Assembly (NCBI RefSeq): GCF_014648635.1
Contig: NZ_BMRM01000004.1
Coordinates: 372,001 to 436,000 of the forward strand
Reading direction: 5' to 3'
DNA length: 64,000 nt
Source of the DNA: Streptomyces cinerochromogenes
GTDB taxonomy: Bacteria; Actinomycetota; Actinomycetes; Streptomycetales; Streptomycetaceae
The notes under the pieces were generated by a model. That model saw only the letters and a list, made by a program, of their open reading frames with translations, searched no databases and was not told the DNA's origin. This document shows positions 56,573 to 64,000 of this stretch, piece by piece (the stretch's first letter is position 1; each line of letters starts with the position of its first letter). The position numbers and the translations under genes were made by a program.

Positions 56573-57103
56573 TCAGGAAGGCGTGGGCGGTGAGGAGGGG
56601 CAGGACGAGCGGCGCCGCCAGGGCACGTCGTCGGCGCCGGACTCGGTGGCCTCGCCCTGGAGGCCGCGCGCGATCCCCGTGCAGATCTCCTCCAGCTGCC
56701 CCACCTGCTCCGGGGTCAGCCGGTCGAACAGCAGGGAACGGACCGTCTCGACGTGCCCGGGTGCCGTACGCTCCAGTACGGCCATCCCCTCGTCCGTCAG
56801 CACCGCGAGCGAGCTGCGCTTGTCCCGGCGGCAGTCCTCCCGGCGCACCAGGCCGTCCCGCTCCAGCCGGGTCACCACGTACGTCAGCCGGCTGCGCGTG
56901 ATCTTGAGCGTCTCGGCGAGATCGGTCATGCGCAGCCGGCGCTCGGGTGCGTCGGAGAGGTTGGCCAGCACCGAGTAGAACAGGTGCGGCATGCCGCCCT
57001 CCTGCTGGAGCTGCCGGTCGATCGCGTCCTCCAGGAGGCGGGAGGCGGCGATGTAGGCGCGCCAGGCGCGTTGCTCCTCGGGGGTGAGCCAGCGGGTCGT
57101 CAT
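56573..57103 (-). CDS. MarR-family regulator of the riboflavin-like cassette
   Basis: A 176-residue protein with a winged helix: MPHLFYSVLANLSDAPERRL, recognition segment MTDLAETLKITRSRLTYVVT, and wing LERDGLVRREDCRRDKRSS with the conserved D-x-R. The C-terminal tail is short and Ser/Pro-rich. It lies between ribA and the divergent RibD-like gene, and copies of one palindrome flank it on both sides. It is therefore the best candidate to bind all three sites. The inducer is unknown. Confidence 0.88.
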   Translation of the reverse strand: MTTRWLTPEEQRAWRAYIAASRLLEDAIDRQLQQEGGMPHLFYSVLANLSDAPERRLRMTDLAETLKITRSRLTYVVTRLERDGLVRREDCRRDKRSSLAVLTDEGMAVLERTAPGHVETVRSLLFDRLTPEQVGQLEEICTGIARGLQGEATESGADDVPWRRRSSCPSSPPTPS

Positions 57104-57119
57104 GCCGCCAGTGTAGGTT

Positions 57120-57137
57120 TGTTTAAAAGTTGAACCA
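57120..57137. promoter_or_regulatory. Operator-like palindrome C between MarR and RibD-like genes
   Basis: TGTTTAAAAGTTGAACCA fits the pattern of sites A and B and shares the core TTAAAAGTT with site B. It lies in the 64-bp divergent promoter region. Confidence 0.65.
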
Positions 57138-57167
57138 AGCCGTCCGCCTCCGGAAGAGAGGGCGCCG

Positions 57168-58298
57168 ATGCCCCTGCCGTACGTGCTGCTGTCCGCCGCC
57201 GTCTCCCTCGACGGCTACCTGGACGACACCGGCCCCGAGCGGCTCCTGCTGTCCAGCCCGGCCGACTTCGACCGGGTCGACGCGGTACGGGCCTCCGTCG
57301 ACGCCATCCTCGTCGGCGCCGGCACGATCCGCGCCGACAACCCCCGCCTGCTGGTCAACTCCGCCGAGCGGCGCGCGGCCCGGGTGGCGGAGGGCAGGCC
57401 GGAGTACCCGCTGAAGGTCACCGTCACGGCCACCGGCGACCTCGACCCGGAGGCCAACTTCTGGCACACCGGCGGCGAGAAGCTCGTCTACACCACCGAC
57501 CGGGGCGCCGAGCGGGCCGCCCGTCTCCTCGGGCGCACCGCGGACGTCGTCCCGCTCGGCCCCGACCTGGACTGGCGGGCCCTGCTGGAGCACCTGCACG
57601 GTGAGCGCGGCGTCGGGCGCCTGATGGTCGAGGGCGGCGGCACGGTCCACACCCAGCTCCTCCACCAGGGCCTCGCCGACGAGCTGCAGCTGGTCCTCGC
57701 CCCGCTGTTCGTCGGCGACCCGGCGGCCCCGCGCCTGTTCGGACCCGGCGGATACCAAGGGGGACGCCTGCGCCTGCTCGACACGCGCCGGATCGAGGAC
57801 GTCGTCCTCATGCGGTACGCGCCCACCGCCCCCGGTACCGGCCCGCTGCCCACCGCCGCCGACCGCCACTGGCTGCGCACCGCCTGCGAACTCGCCGCGC
57901 TGTGTCCGCCCTCAAAGACGGCGTTCAGCGTCGGCGCGGTCGTGGTCGCCGCCGACGGTACGGAGCTGGCCCGCGGGTATTCGCGGGAGGGCGCCGACCC
58001 CGTGGTCCACGCGGAGGAGGCGGCCCTCGCCAAGATCGATCCGGCCGAACCCCGGCTGTCCGCCGCCACCGTGTACAGCAGCCTGGAGCCGTGCGCCCGC
58101 CGTGCGTCGCGTCCGGCGCCGTGTGCCGAGCTGATCCTGCGGGCGGGGGTGCGCCGGGTGGTCACCGCCTGGCGCGAACCCGACACGTTCGTCACCTCGG
58201 CCGACGGCACGGGGGTGCTGGCCGCCGCGGGCGCGCGGGTCGTCGTACTCCCCGAGCTGGAGGATCTCGCCAAGGCGCCGAACGCCCACCTGCTGTGA
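57168..58298 (+). CDS. RibD-like bifunctional protein with reversed domain order (reductase-deaminase)
   Basis: A 376-residue protein from ATG 57168. Residues 1-225 form a RibD_C/DHFR-like reductase: VLLSAAVSLDGYL, VGAGTIRADNPRLL, and VEGGGTVHTQLL. Residues 232-376 form a cytidine-deaminase-type domain with zinc motif H281-A-E283 (VVHAEEA) and C309/C319 in SLEPCARRASRPAPC. Canonical RibD has the deaminase first, so the order is swapped. It would act on the RibA product: deamination then ribosyl reduction. The partner RibA and shared operators support a riboflavin-like or pyrimidine-derived product. Confidence 0.88.
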   Translation: MPLPYVLLSAAVSLDGYLDDTGPERLLLSSPADFDRVDAVRASVDAILVGAGTIRADNPRLLVNSAERRAARVAEGRPEYPLKVTVTATGDLDPEANFWHTGGEKLVYTTDRGAERAARLLGRTADVVPLGPDLDWRALLEHLHGERGVGRLMVEGGGTVHTQLLHQGLADELQLVLAPLFVGDPAAPRLFGPGGYQGGRLRLLDTRRIEDVVLMRYAPTAPGTGPLPTAADRHWLRTACELAALCPPSKTAFSVGAVVVAADGTELARGYSREGADPVVHAEEAALAKIDPAEPRLSAATVYSSLEPCARRASRPAPCAELILRAGVRRVVTAWREPDTFVTSADGTGVLAAAGARVVVLPELEDLAKAPNAHLL

Positions 58299-58421
58299 GC
58301 GGCCCTCCCGTGTGCCGTCGGCCGGCTTGTGGGCGGCTGCGGTCCGTCCCGGCTGGTCGCGCGTTCCCCGCGCCCCTGATGGGGCGCCGCGGGGGGCGGT
58401 AGAACACTGGCCGGTAAAACA

Positions 58422-58458
58422 CTCAGGGCCCGGAATCCTTGGGATTCCGGGCCCTGAG
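58422..58458 (-). terminator. Terminator of initiator tRNA
   Basis: A 17-bp perfect stem CTCAGGGCCCGGAATCC / GGATTCCGGGCCCTGAG with a 3-nt loop, followed on the minus strand by TGTTTTAC. It starts eight bases after the tRNA. Confidence 0.92.
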
Positions 58459-58465
58459 CCTTCAG

Positions 58466-58539
58466 TAGCGGGGACAGGATTTGAACCTGCGACCTCTGGG
58501 TTATGAGCCCAGCGAGCTACCGAGCTGCTCCACCCCGCG
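58466..58539 (-). tRNA. Initiator tRNA-fMet (CAT)
   Basis: A 74-nt tRNA with anticodon CAT. Initiator features: an unpaired first position (C1 against T72) and three G-C pairs (GGG/CCC) beside the anticodon loop. T-loop GTTCAAATC, discriminator A. Confidence 0.94.
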
Positions 58540-58663
58540 TCGTTGTGACTCCAGTGTACGTCATCCGCGGGACCGCTCGCACACCCCTTTCGGCCCACAG
58601 CGGTAGCCGCCCGCTCCGGGGCCCGGAAACCTGGAGACACGTCGGACATGTGGGAGACACGGA

Positions 58664-59935
58664 GTGCGCCCTGGAAAGGTGGAGGAGAGCCCGTACGCCA
58701 GGGCGGGAGGCCGGATCCCCGGTGACCCCGTGCCCGTCCCGGACCCCGGCGGCGGGCCGGTGCCGGTACGGGCCCGCCGCCGGCCGAGCCCGCGTGCGCA
58801 GGCCCGCGCGCTGCCCGCCCTCCTGATCGCCTGCGGGATCGGCTACGGCCTGCTCGCCCCGCAGCAGTTCACCGCCGTACCGTTCTTCACCGCGGCCCCG
58901 CTGATCGCCGCGCCCCTCTCCTCGCTGCGCACCACCGTCCTCACCGGTCTCGCCGCCCTCGCCGCCGCCTACGCCGTGCACACCGACGCGGGGGTCCATC
59001 CGGCCGTGGGCACGCTCACCGACGTGGTCACCGTGGCCACCGTCGCCCTGCTGGCCGTCGCCATCAACCGGGTCGTCCGCCGCGGCGACCGGAAGCTCGC
59101 CTCCGCCCGGGAGATCGCCGAGGCCGCGCAGCGGGCCGTCCTGCCGGAGCCGGACGCCCGGATCGGCGGCTTCGAGATCGCCGCCCGTTACGAGGCGGCA
59201 CGGCAGGACGCGTTCATCGGCGGCGACCTGTACGCGGTGCAGGACACCCCGCACGGCGTCCGGCTGGTCGTCGGGGACGTGCGCGGCAAGGGCATGGGCG
59301 CGGTCGCCGCCGTCGCCGTGGTGATCGGCGCGTTCCGGGAGGCGGCCGAGCAGGAGGCCACCCTGGAGGAGGTGGCCGAGCGGCTGGAGCGGGCGCTGGC
59401 CCGCGAGGGCACCCGGCGCGACGGGATCGACGCCTTCGAGGGGTTCACCACGGCGGTCCTCGCCGAACTCCCGCACGGCGACGGAATCGTACGGATCGTC
59501 AACCGCGGCCACCCGCCGCCGCTGCTGCTGCACGCCGACGGCACCCTGCGCGCCCTGACCCCGGGCGAGCCCGCGCTGCCGCTCGGCATGGCGGGGCTGG
59601 GCCGGTGGCCGGACCGGGCCACCGAGGCCGGCTTCCCCGGCGGCGCCACCCTGCTCCTGTACACCGACGGTCTGTCCGAGGCCCGGGACGCCCACGGCCG
59701 CTTCTACGACCCCGAGCGGCGGCTCGCCGGGCGCGCCTTCTCCGGCCCGGCCGCGCTGCTCGACCGGCTCGCCGCAGAGGTGCGCCGGCACTCCGGCGGC
59801 GGCATGACCGACGACATGGCGCTGCTCGCCGTACGGCGCCCCCTGCGGGACGTCACCGACGGTGAGCGCGTGAGCGCCGTCCGCATAACATCTGAGTCAC
59901 CATCAAAACCCGAAGTGACTCCTGAACGCTGCTGA
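58664..59935 (+). CDS. Membrane-bound SpoIIE/PP2C-type serine phosphatase
   Basis: A 423-residue protein. Three to four membrane helices (about 50-135) precede a linker helix (REIAEAAQRAVLPEPDARIGGFEIAARYEAA) and the PP2C_SIG domain: metal-site aspartates in FIGGDLYAV and VVGDVRGKGMGA, NRGHPPPLL, and TDGLSEARD ... GGMTDDMALLAV. It would dephosphorylate STAS anti-anti-sigma factors. The STAS gene at 8248 is a possible but unlinked substrate. GTG 58664 lacks a clear ribosome site, so the start is uncertain. Confidence 0.88.
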   Translation: MRPGKVEESPYARAGGRIPGDPVPVPDPGGGPVPVRARRRPSPRAQARALPALLIACGIGYGLLAPQQFTAVPFFTAAPLIAAPLSSLRTTVLTGLAALAAAYAVHTDAGVHPAVGTLTDVVTVATVALLAVAINRVVRRGDRKLASAREIAEAAQRAVLPEPDARIGGFEIAARYEAARQDAFIGGDLYAVQDTPHGVRLVVGDVRGKGMGAVAAVAVVIGAFREAAEQEATLEEVAERLERALAREGTRRDGIDAFEGFTTAVLAELPHGDGIVRIVNRGHPPPLLLHADGTLRALTPGEPALPLGMAGLGRWPDRATEAGFPGGATLLLYTDGLSEARDAHGRFYDPERRLAGRAFSGPAALLDRLAAEVRRHSGGGMTDDMALLAVRRPLRDVTDGERVSAVRITSESPSKPEVTPERC

Positions 59936-60064
59936 AGCCCGGTCAACTCGCCCGGTTTGGCGGGGTAATGGGTGATAGATGTGCCGGTAAAGACCTTAAC
60001 GATCAAGCCGAACGGCTTGGAAAGTGACTGTCAGGTCTATTAACGTTCGATAACGCAGCGCGGT

Positions 60065-60246
60065 CGTCCCAAGCCGTCACAAGAGACGGCTCCGTGCGCA
60101 CGCGCCTAATCCCGCAAGGGAGCCGGGGAACCACCATTCTGGGGTGAATCACGCGGATACCGCCGTGAACTCACGGAGTCCACGACCGGTATACGCGCGT
60201 AGGAGACCTTCCTGCTCCGAACCCGTCAGCTAACCCGGTAGGCGGA
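60065..60246 (+). promoter_or_regulatory. Candidate c-di-AMP (ydaO/yuaA) riboswitch
   Basis: The 333-bp gap before the M23 gene carries conserved ydaO-type blocks: GGGAGCCGGGGAACC near 60118-60132, GGGGTGAATC near 60141-60150, paired arms around 60080-60100, and the closing block CCGAACCCGTCAGCTAACC before a GGAGG region. Streptomyces resuscitation-factor and M23 peptidase genes are known to carry this riboswitch; high c-di-AMP lowers expression. Exact ends were not resolved. A promoter probably lies in 59940-60060. Confidence 0.8.
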
Positions 60247-60268
60247 GGAAGGAAAGGAGCACGCCCGC

Positions 60269-61306
60269 GTGGCGTCCAACCGGCCTGTCCCCGAAGCCCC
60301 GTTCATACCGGCACAGCGCGACGACGAGACCTTCGGCTACGTCGCCTACCGCGCCGAAGAGGGCCCGTGGGAGGAGTGGAACCCGACCGAGGACTCCGTC
60401 GCCCCGGTCCGCGGCCGGCACCGCGTCGCCAAGCAGCGCGGCGGCTTCGCGCGCAGCTCCACCGTCCTCGGCGTCGGCGTCATCGCCGCGGTCGGCGCGG
60501 GCGGCATGGCCAGCGCCAACACCGGCAAGCCGCCGGTCTCCATCTCCCTGCCCGACCTGCCCTCCGTCGGCTCCCTCTTCGACGACGGCTCCGCCGGCAC
60601 CCAGGCCGCCGAGGCCGGTACCACCGCGCTGAGCAGCGTCGGCGTGACCACCGCCGACGGCGAGGACAGCACCGACGCGGGCGAGGCCCTGCGCAACCGG
60701 ATCATGGCCCAGGCCGAGCAGCAGCAGGGCCAGGCCGAGAGCAAGGCCACCGCCGTCGCCCTCGCCACCGCCGAGAAGCAGGCCGCCGACGCCGCCGCCC
60801 GCGCCGAGAAGCAGGCCGCCGCCAAGGCCGCCGAGGCCAAGGAGAAGGCGGAGGCCGCCGCCGCGAAGAAGGCCGAGGAGGAGCGGCTGGCCAAGCTGGC
60901 CAAGCAGTACACGCTGCCGACCTCCTCGTACACGATCACCTCGACCTTCGGCCAGGCCGGTTCGATGTGGTCCTCCGGCTACCACACCGGCCTCGACTTC
61001 GCCGCCCCCACCGGCACCCTGATCAAGGCCGTCCACAGCGGCACGATCACCGAGGCGGGCTGGGCCGGCGCCTACGGCTACCGCACGATCCTCACCCTCG
61101 ACGACGGCACCGAGCTGTGGTTCTGCCACCAGTCCTCGATCAGCGTCAAGGCCGGCCAGAAGGTCTCCACCGGCGAGGTCATCGGCCGCGTCGGCGCCAC
61201 CGGCAACGTCACCGGCCCGCACCTGCACCTGGAGGTCCACCCCGGCGGCCAGCCCACCGGCATCGACCCGATGGCGTGGCTGCGCGGCAAGGGCCTCACC
61301 CCCTGA
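60269..61306 (+). CDS. Secreted M23 (LytM-type) peptidoglycan endopeptidase
   Basis: A 345-residue protein from GTG 60269 with AAGGAG ten bases upstream. A cytoplasmic-looking N-terminus of 60 residues precedes one hydrophobic segment (STVLGVGVIAAVGAGGMASA) ending at about 85. An Ala/Lys/Glu coiled coil (about 145-215) follows, then the M23 domain with zinc ligands in YHTGLDFAAPTG and PHLHLEVHPGG. It cleaves cell-wall cross-links and needs tight control, consistent with the upstream riboswitch. Confidence 0.92.
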   Translation: MASNRPVPEAPFIPAQRDDETFGYVAYRAEEGPWEEWNPTEDSVAPVRGRHRVAKQRGGFARSSTVLGVGVIAAVGAGGMASANTGKPPVSISLPDLPSVGSLFDDGSAGTQAAEAGTTALSSVGVTTADGEDSTDAGEALRNRIMAQAEQQQGQAESKATAVALATAEKQAADAAARAEKQAAAKAAEAKEKAEAAAAKKAEEERLAKLAKQYTLPTSSYTITSTFGQAGSMWSSGYHTGLDFAAPTGTLIKAVHSGTITEAGWAGAYGYRTILTLDDGTELWFCHQSSISVKAGQKVSTGEVIGRVGATGNVTGPHLHLEVHPGGQPTGIDPMAWLRGKGLTP

Positions 61307-61379
61307 GCCACCCGCCTTCGCGCGAAACCCGGCGCCGGCGGCGGAATGCGATCATCCGTCGTCGGCGTTGACATGACGT

Positions 61380-62324
61380 ATGACGTCACTACGCAAACTC
61401 GGCCCCTCCGACCTCGAAGTCTTCCCGCTCTCCCTCGGCGGCAACGTCTTCGGCTGGACCGCCGACGAGGACACCTCCTTCGCCGTCCTGGACGCCTACA
61501 CGGCGGCCGGCGGCAACTTCATCGACACCGCCGACGCCTACTCCGCCTGGATCGAGGGCAACAAGGGCGGCGAGTCCGAGACGATCATCGGCAAGTGGGT
61601 CAAGGCCCGCGGCAACCGCTCCGACGTCGTGATCGCCACCAAGGTCAGCCAGCACCCCGAGTACCAGGGGCTGTCCGCCGCCAACATCAAGGCCGCCGCC
61701 GACGCCTCCCTGCGCCGCCTGGGCACCGACTACATCGACCTCTACTACACCCACTTCGACCAGCCCGAGGTGCCGGTCGAGGAGATCATCGGCGCACTGG
61801 ACGAGCTGGTGAGGGCCGGCAAGGTCCGGCACATCGCCGCCTCCAACATCGGCGCCGACCGCCTGAAGGCCTCCCTGGACTTCTCCGACCGCGAGGGCCT
61901 CGCCCGCTACGTCGCCCTCCAGCCCCACTACAACCTGGTCTCCCGCGACACCTACGAGGGCCCGCTGCAGGACCTCGCGGCCCGGGAGGGTCTCGCCGCC
62001 GTCCCGTACTTCGCCCTGGCCTCGGGCTTCCTCACCGGCAAGTACCGGCCCGGTACGACCGTGGACAGCGCCCGCGCCGGCCGGGTCCAGGAGTACGCCG
62101 GCTCCGAGCGCGGCCGGCGGGTCCTGGCGGCCCTGGACGAGGTCGCCGCGGCCCACGACGCCCCGGTCGCCACGGTCGCCCTGGCCTGGCTCGCCGCCCA
62201 GCCGACGGTCACCGCCCCCATCGCCTCGGCGCGCACGGTGGAACAGCTTCCGGCGCTGCTCGGGGTGGCGGAGCTGAAGCTGACGGAGGCCGAGGTGGCG
62301 AAGCTGACGGAGGCGTCGGCGTAG
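61380..62324 (+). CDS. Aldo/keto reductase
   Basis: A 314-residue TIM-barrel oxidoreductase. The catalytic tetrad is visible: D in IDTADAYSAW, the Tyr four residues on, K in VIATKVSQH, and H in LYYTHFD. The C-terminal NADPH-binding part has PIASARTVEQLPALLG. It is closest in pattern to the Tas/YajO-type group. Substrate unknown. No clear Shine-Dalgarno precedes ATG 61380; a TGACGTATGACGTCA repeat overlaps the start. Confidence 0.88.
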   Translation: MTSLRKLGPSDLEVFPLSLGGNVFGWTADEDTSFAVLDAYTAAGGNFIDTADAYSAWIEGNKGGESETIIGKWVKARGNRSDVVIATKVSQHPEYQGLSAANIKAAADASLRRLGTDYIDLYYTHFDQPEVPVEEIIGALDELVRAGKVRHIAASNIGADRLKASLDFSDREGLARYVALQPHYNLVSRDTYEGPLQDLAAREGLAAVPYFALASGFLTGKYRPGTTVDSARAGRVQEYAGSERGRRVLAALDEVAAAHDAPVATVALAWLAAQPTVTAPIASARTVEQLPALLGVAELKLTEAEVAKLTEASA

Positions 62325-62343
62325 TCCGGAGGAGCCCGGAGGT

Positions 62344-63660
62344 CTACGACCGGTAAGGGTTGTACGCGGGGTACGGAGCCGCCGGACGGCCGTAGCCGTA
62401 CCCGTACCCGTAAGGCACCGGCCCCGCGTACACCGGCCGTACCGGCACCGCCGCGCGCGCCGCGTACTCCAGCGCCGGCCGGGCCAGGTGCCGCCGCTTC
62501 CACAGCTCGTCCAGCAGCTCCCGCTCCCGGACGACGAAGTCGGCGCCGGACTTCCCGCTGCGCCCCCGGTGCCGGAGGAACGCGAGCGAGGTGGCGTACC
62601 CCTCGTACCGCGCGACCTCCCGCGCCGCCGTGCGCCCGTGGTGGTGCCGGGTGTAGTCGCGGGCCATCCGCCGCGCCCGCATCGATCCGAGCGCGAACGG
62701 CTCGGCCGGCCCCAGCCAGCCGGCCAGCACATAGGCCGGGAGCTCCGCCCGCACGGTCCGCAGCTCCCGCTGCCGGGTCCAGATCGCGAGCCAGGTGAGC
62801 AGCGCGAACGCGGGCACCATGAAGGCGCCGTAGACGGCGAAGAAGCCGTACTCGCCGAAGGTGGAGGAGCCGTTCCAGAAGGCGTGCATGCCCATCGCGA
62901 GCAGCAGCCCGCAGACCGGCAGCAGGGCCCGCCGCACGTGCTGCCGCTCGGCGGACAGCGCGGCGAAGCCGAAGCCGATGCCGGTGAGGACGGTGAACAG
63001 GGGGTGCGCGAACGGGGACATCACGATGCGCACGAAGAAGGTGGCGGCGGTGACGGAGGCGATGCCGCGGTCGCCGGTGAGCTGGTCGGTCCCGAAGGCC
63101 GTACCCAGGTAGAGGATGTTCTCGGTGAACGCGAACCCGGTGGCGGTGACGCCCGCTATCACCACGCCGTCCACGACCCCGGTGAAGTCGCGTCGGCGGA
63201 AGAGGAAGACCAGCAGCACGGCGGCGGCCTTCGCGGACTCCTCCACGATCGGGGCTATCACGGTGGCGCCCAGGGTGTCGGCGCTCGCCGGGTCCGCGGT
63301 GGAGGTGGCTATCCACTTGGTCGCGAAGCTGTTCGCCACGATGGCTATGAGCGCCGCCGCGCAGGCGCCCCAGGCGAAGGAGAAGACCAGGTTCCGCCAG
63401 GGGCCCGGTTCCACCCGGTCCAGCCACCGGAAGGCGGCTATCAGCCAGGGCACGGGCAGGACGGCCAGGCCCAGCCCGACGAGGAAGCCCTCGGTGCCGG
63501 TCTGCCGCCGTACGAGGGCGAGGATGACCAGCCCGGACAGGGCCAGCAGGCTGCTCAGCGCCCCGTACCGCACCCACCTGCGCTGCCACCAGTGAGGGTG
63601 GCGGAGCACACCGTCGCCGGAGCTCGGGGGACGCGTCGGAAACGGGGGACTGGTGGCCAC
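62344..63660 (-). CDS. PrsW-family intramembrane metalloprotease
   Basis: A 438-residue protein with about nine membrane helices. PrsW motifs are present: VEESAKA (E-E-x-x-K), FAFTENILYLG (F-x-x-x-E-N), SPFAHPLFT and MHAFWNG, which hold the metal ligands. The C-terminal 120 residues are cytoplasmic, ending in a Tyr/Gly/Pro-rich tail (YGYGYGYG). PrsW in Bacillus cleaves an anti-sigma factor. The target here is unknown. Confidence 0.9.
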   Translation of the reverse strand: MATSPPFPTRPPSSGDGVLRHPHWWQRRWVRYGALSSLLALSGLVILALVRRQTGTEGFLVGLGLAVLPVPWLIAAFRWLDRVEPGPWRNLVFSFAWGACAAALIAIVANSFATKWIATSTADPASADTLGATVIAPIVEESAKAAAVLLVFLFRRRDFTGVVDGVVIAGVTATGFAFTENILYLGTAFGTDQLTGDRGIASVTAATFFVRIVMSPFAHPLFTVLTGIGFGFAALSAERQHVRRALLPVCGLLLAMGMHAFWNGSSTFGEYGFFAVYGAFMVPAFALLTWLAIWTRQRELRTVRAELPAYVLAGWLGPAEPFALGSMRARRMARDYTRHHHGRTAAREVARYEGYATSLAFLRHRGRSGKSGADFVVRERELLDELWKRRHLARPALEYAARAAVPVRPVYAGPVPYGYGYGYGRPAAPYPAYNPYRS

Positions 63661-63702
63661 GGCATCGACCCTAACGGGGACGGTACGAGGGGCTGGAGCG
63701 GA

Positions 63703-64000
63703 TTACCGGTCCTGCTCGGCGGTCCTGTGCGGTACGCGCCGGAACAACAGATCGTTCACCACATGTCCCTTGTCCAGTCCCTGCCCCTCGAAACGGGTCA
63801 GCGGACGGAACGCGGGACGCGGGGAGAAACCGCCGTCCGGCCGGGTGTTCTCGAAGTCCGGATGCGCGGTGAGCACGTCCAGCATCTGCTCGGCGTACGG
63901 CTCCCAGTCCGTCGCGCAGTGCACGATCGCGCCGGGCCTCAGCCGGGTCGCGGCGAGCGTCAGGAACTCGGGCTGGATGAGCCGCCGCTTGTGGTGCCGC
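63703..64000 (-). CDS. trmB: tRNA (guanine-N7-)-methyltransferase, 3' part
   Basis: The last 98 or so residues are in the window and the frame stays open to base 64000. The segment [13 protein letters not shown] near the window edge and [18 protein letters not shown] are the TrmB C-terminal motifs (KRRL for tRNA contact, H-x-A-T-D-W-x-x-Y for catalysis). TrmB makes m7G46 in tRNA. It is downstream-adjacent to prsW on the same strand. Confidence 0.93.
   Translation of the reverse strand, partial: RHHKRRLIQPEFLTLAATRLRPGAIVHCATDWEPYAEQMLDVLTAHPDFENTRPDGGFSPRPAFRPLTRFEGQGLDKGHVVNDLLFRRVPHRTAEQDR

Overview
This is a high-GC, densely coded chromosomal window with strong G/C third-position bias, GTG starts and many 4-bp stop/start overlaps. 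These traits point to a Streptomyces-type actinomycete. The gene order (small SRP RNA - dnaX - purD - purC - lsr2-like - purSQL - purF - purM - DUF3073 - valine dehydrogenase - bldC - hrpA - DEAD helicase) matches, from memory, the conserved core region around SCO4060-SCO4100 of S. coelicolor. It is mostly core chromosome, with accessory cassettes between the housekeeping blocks. No insertion sequence, prophage or CRISPR array was seen.

Layout. 1-3.8 kb: a truncated siderophore-type acetyltransferase, cupin and SDR in an overlapping operon, then a CopC-CopD copper protein. 3.9-6.6 kb: a three-gene WXG/type-VII-like module ending in a lipoprotein. 6.8-9.6 kb: a secreted S53 protease, a divergent STAS/HATPase partner-switching pair and a decayed arsenate-reductase-like gene. 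9.8-13.9 kb: tRNA-Ser, SRP RNA, dnaX, purD. 14.1-19.2 kb: a repeat-rich protein resembling a dead M48 peptidase, a dimethylformamidase-beta-like protein, purC. 19.4-24 kb: two near-identical tRNA-Gly(GCC) copies flank a response regulator/kinase/ABC-2 operon; tRNA-Gly(UCC) and an Lsr2 paralogue follow. 24.3-31.8 kb: purSQL, two small genes, purF, purM. These and purD/purC supply most IMP-pathway enzymes. 31.8-36.6 kb: DUF3073, valine dehydrogenase, a gene of unknown role, bldC with a long leader, and a tandem 125-bp array built from the 3' end of the adjacent tRNA-Asp and its terminator. 36.7-50.4 kb: hrpA, membrane and secreted proteins, a tRNA Glu-Asp-Phe cluster, a metallophosphoesterase, a minimal HExxH peptidase, and a DEAD-box helicase with an RDDR-rich tail. 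50.4-55.7 kb: amino-acid permease, tRNA-Lys, two TetR regulators with visible palindromic operators, an FMN reductase and an MFS exporter. 55.8-58.3 kb: a riboflavin-type cassette (RibA, MarR, and a RibD-like protein with reversed domain order) joined by three copies of one 18-bp operator-like palindrome. 58.4-64 kb: initiator tRNA, SpoIIE-type phosphatase, a c-di-AMP (ydaO) riboswitch candidate before an M23 peptidase, aldo/keto reductase, PrsW protease and truncated trmB.

The best candidates for something undescribed are the RibA/MarR/reversed-RibD regulon with its shared operator, the tRNA-Asp-derived tandem array, and the WXG module. Functional statements are inferences from visible motifs and family knowledge; no database search was run.
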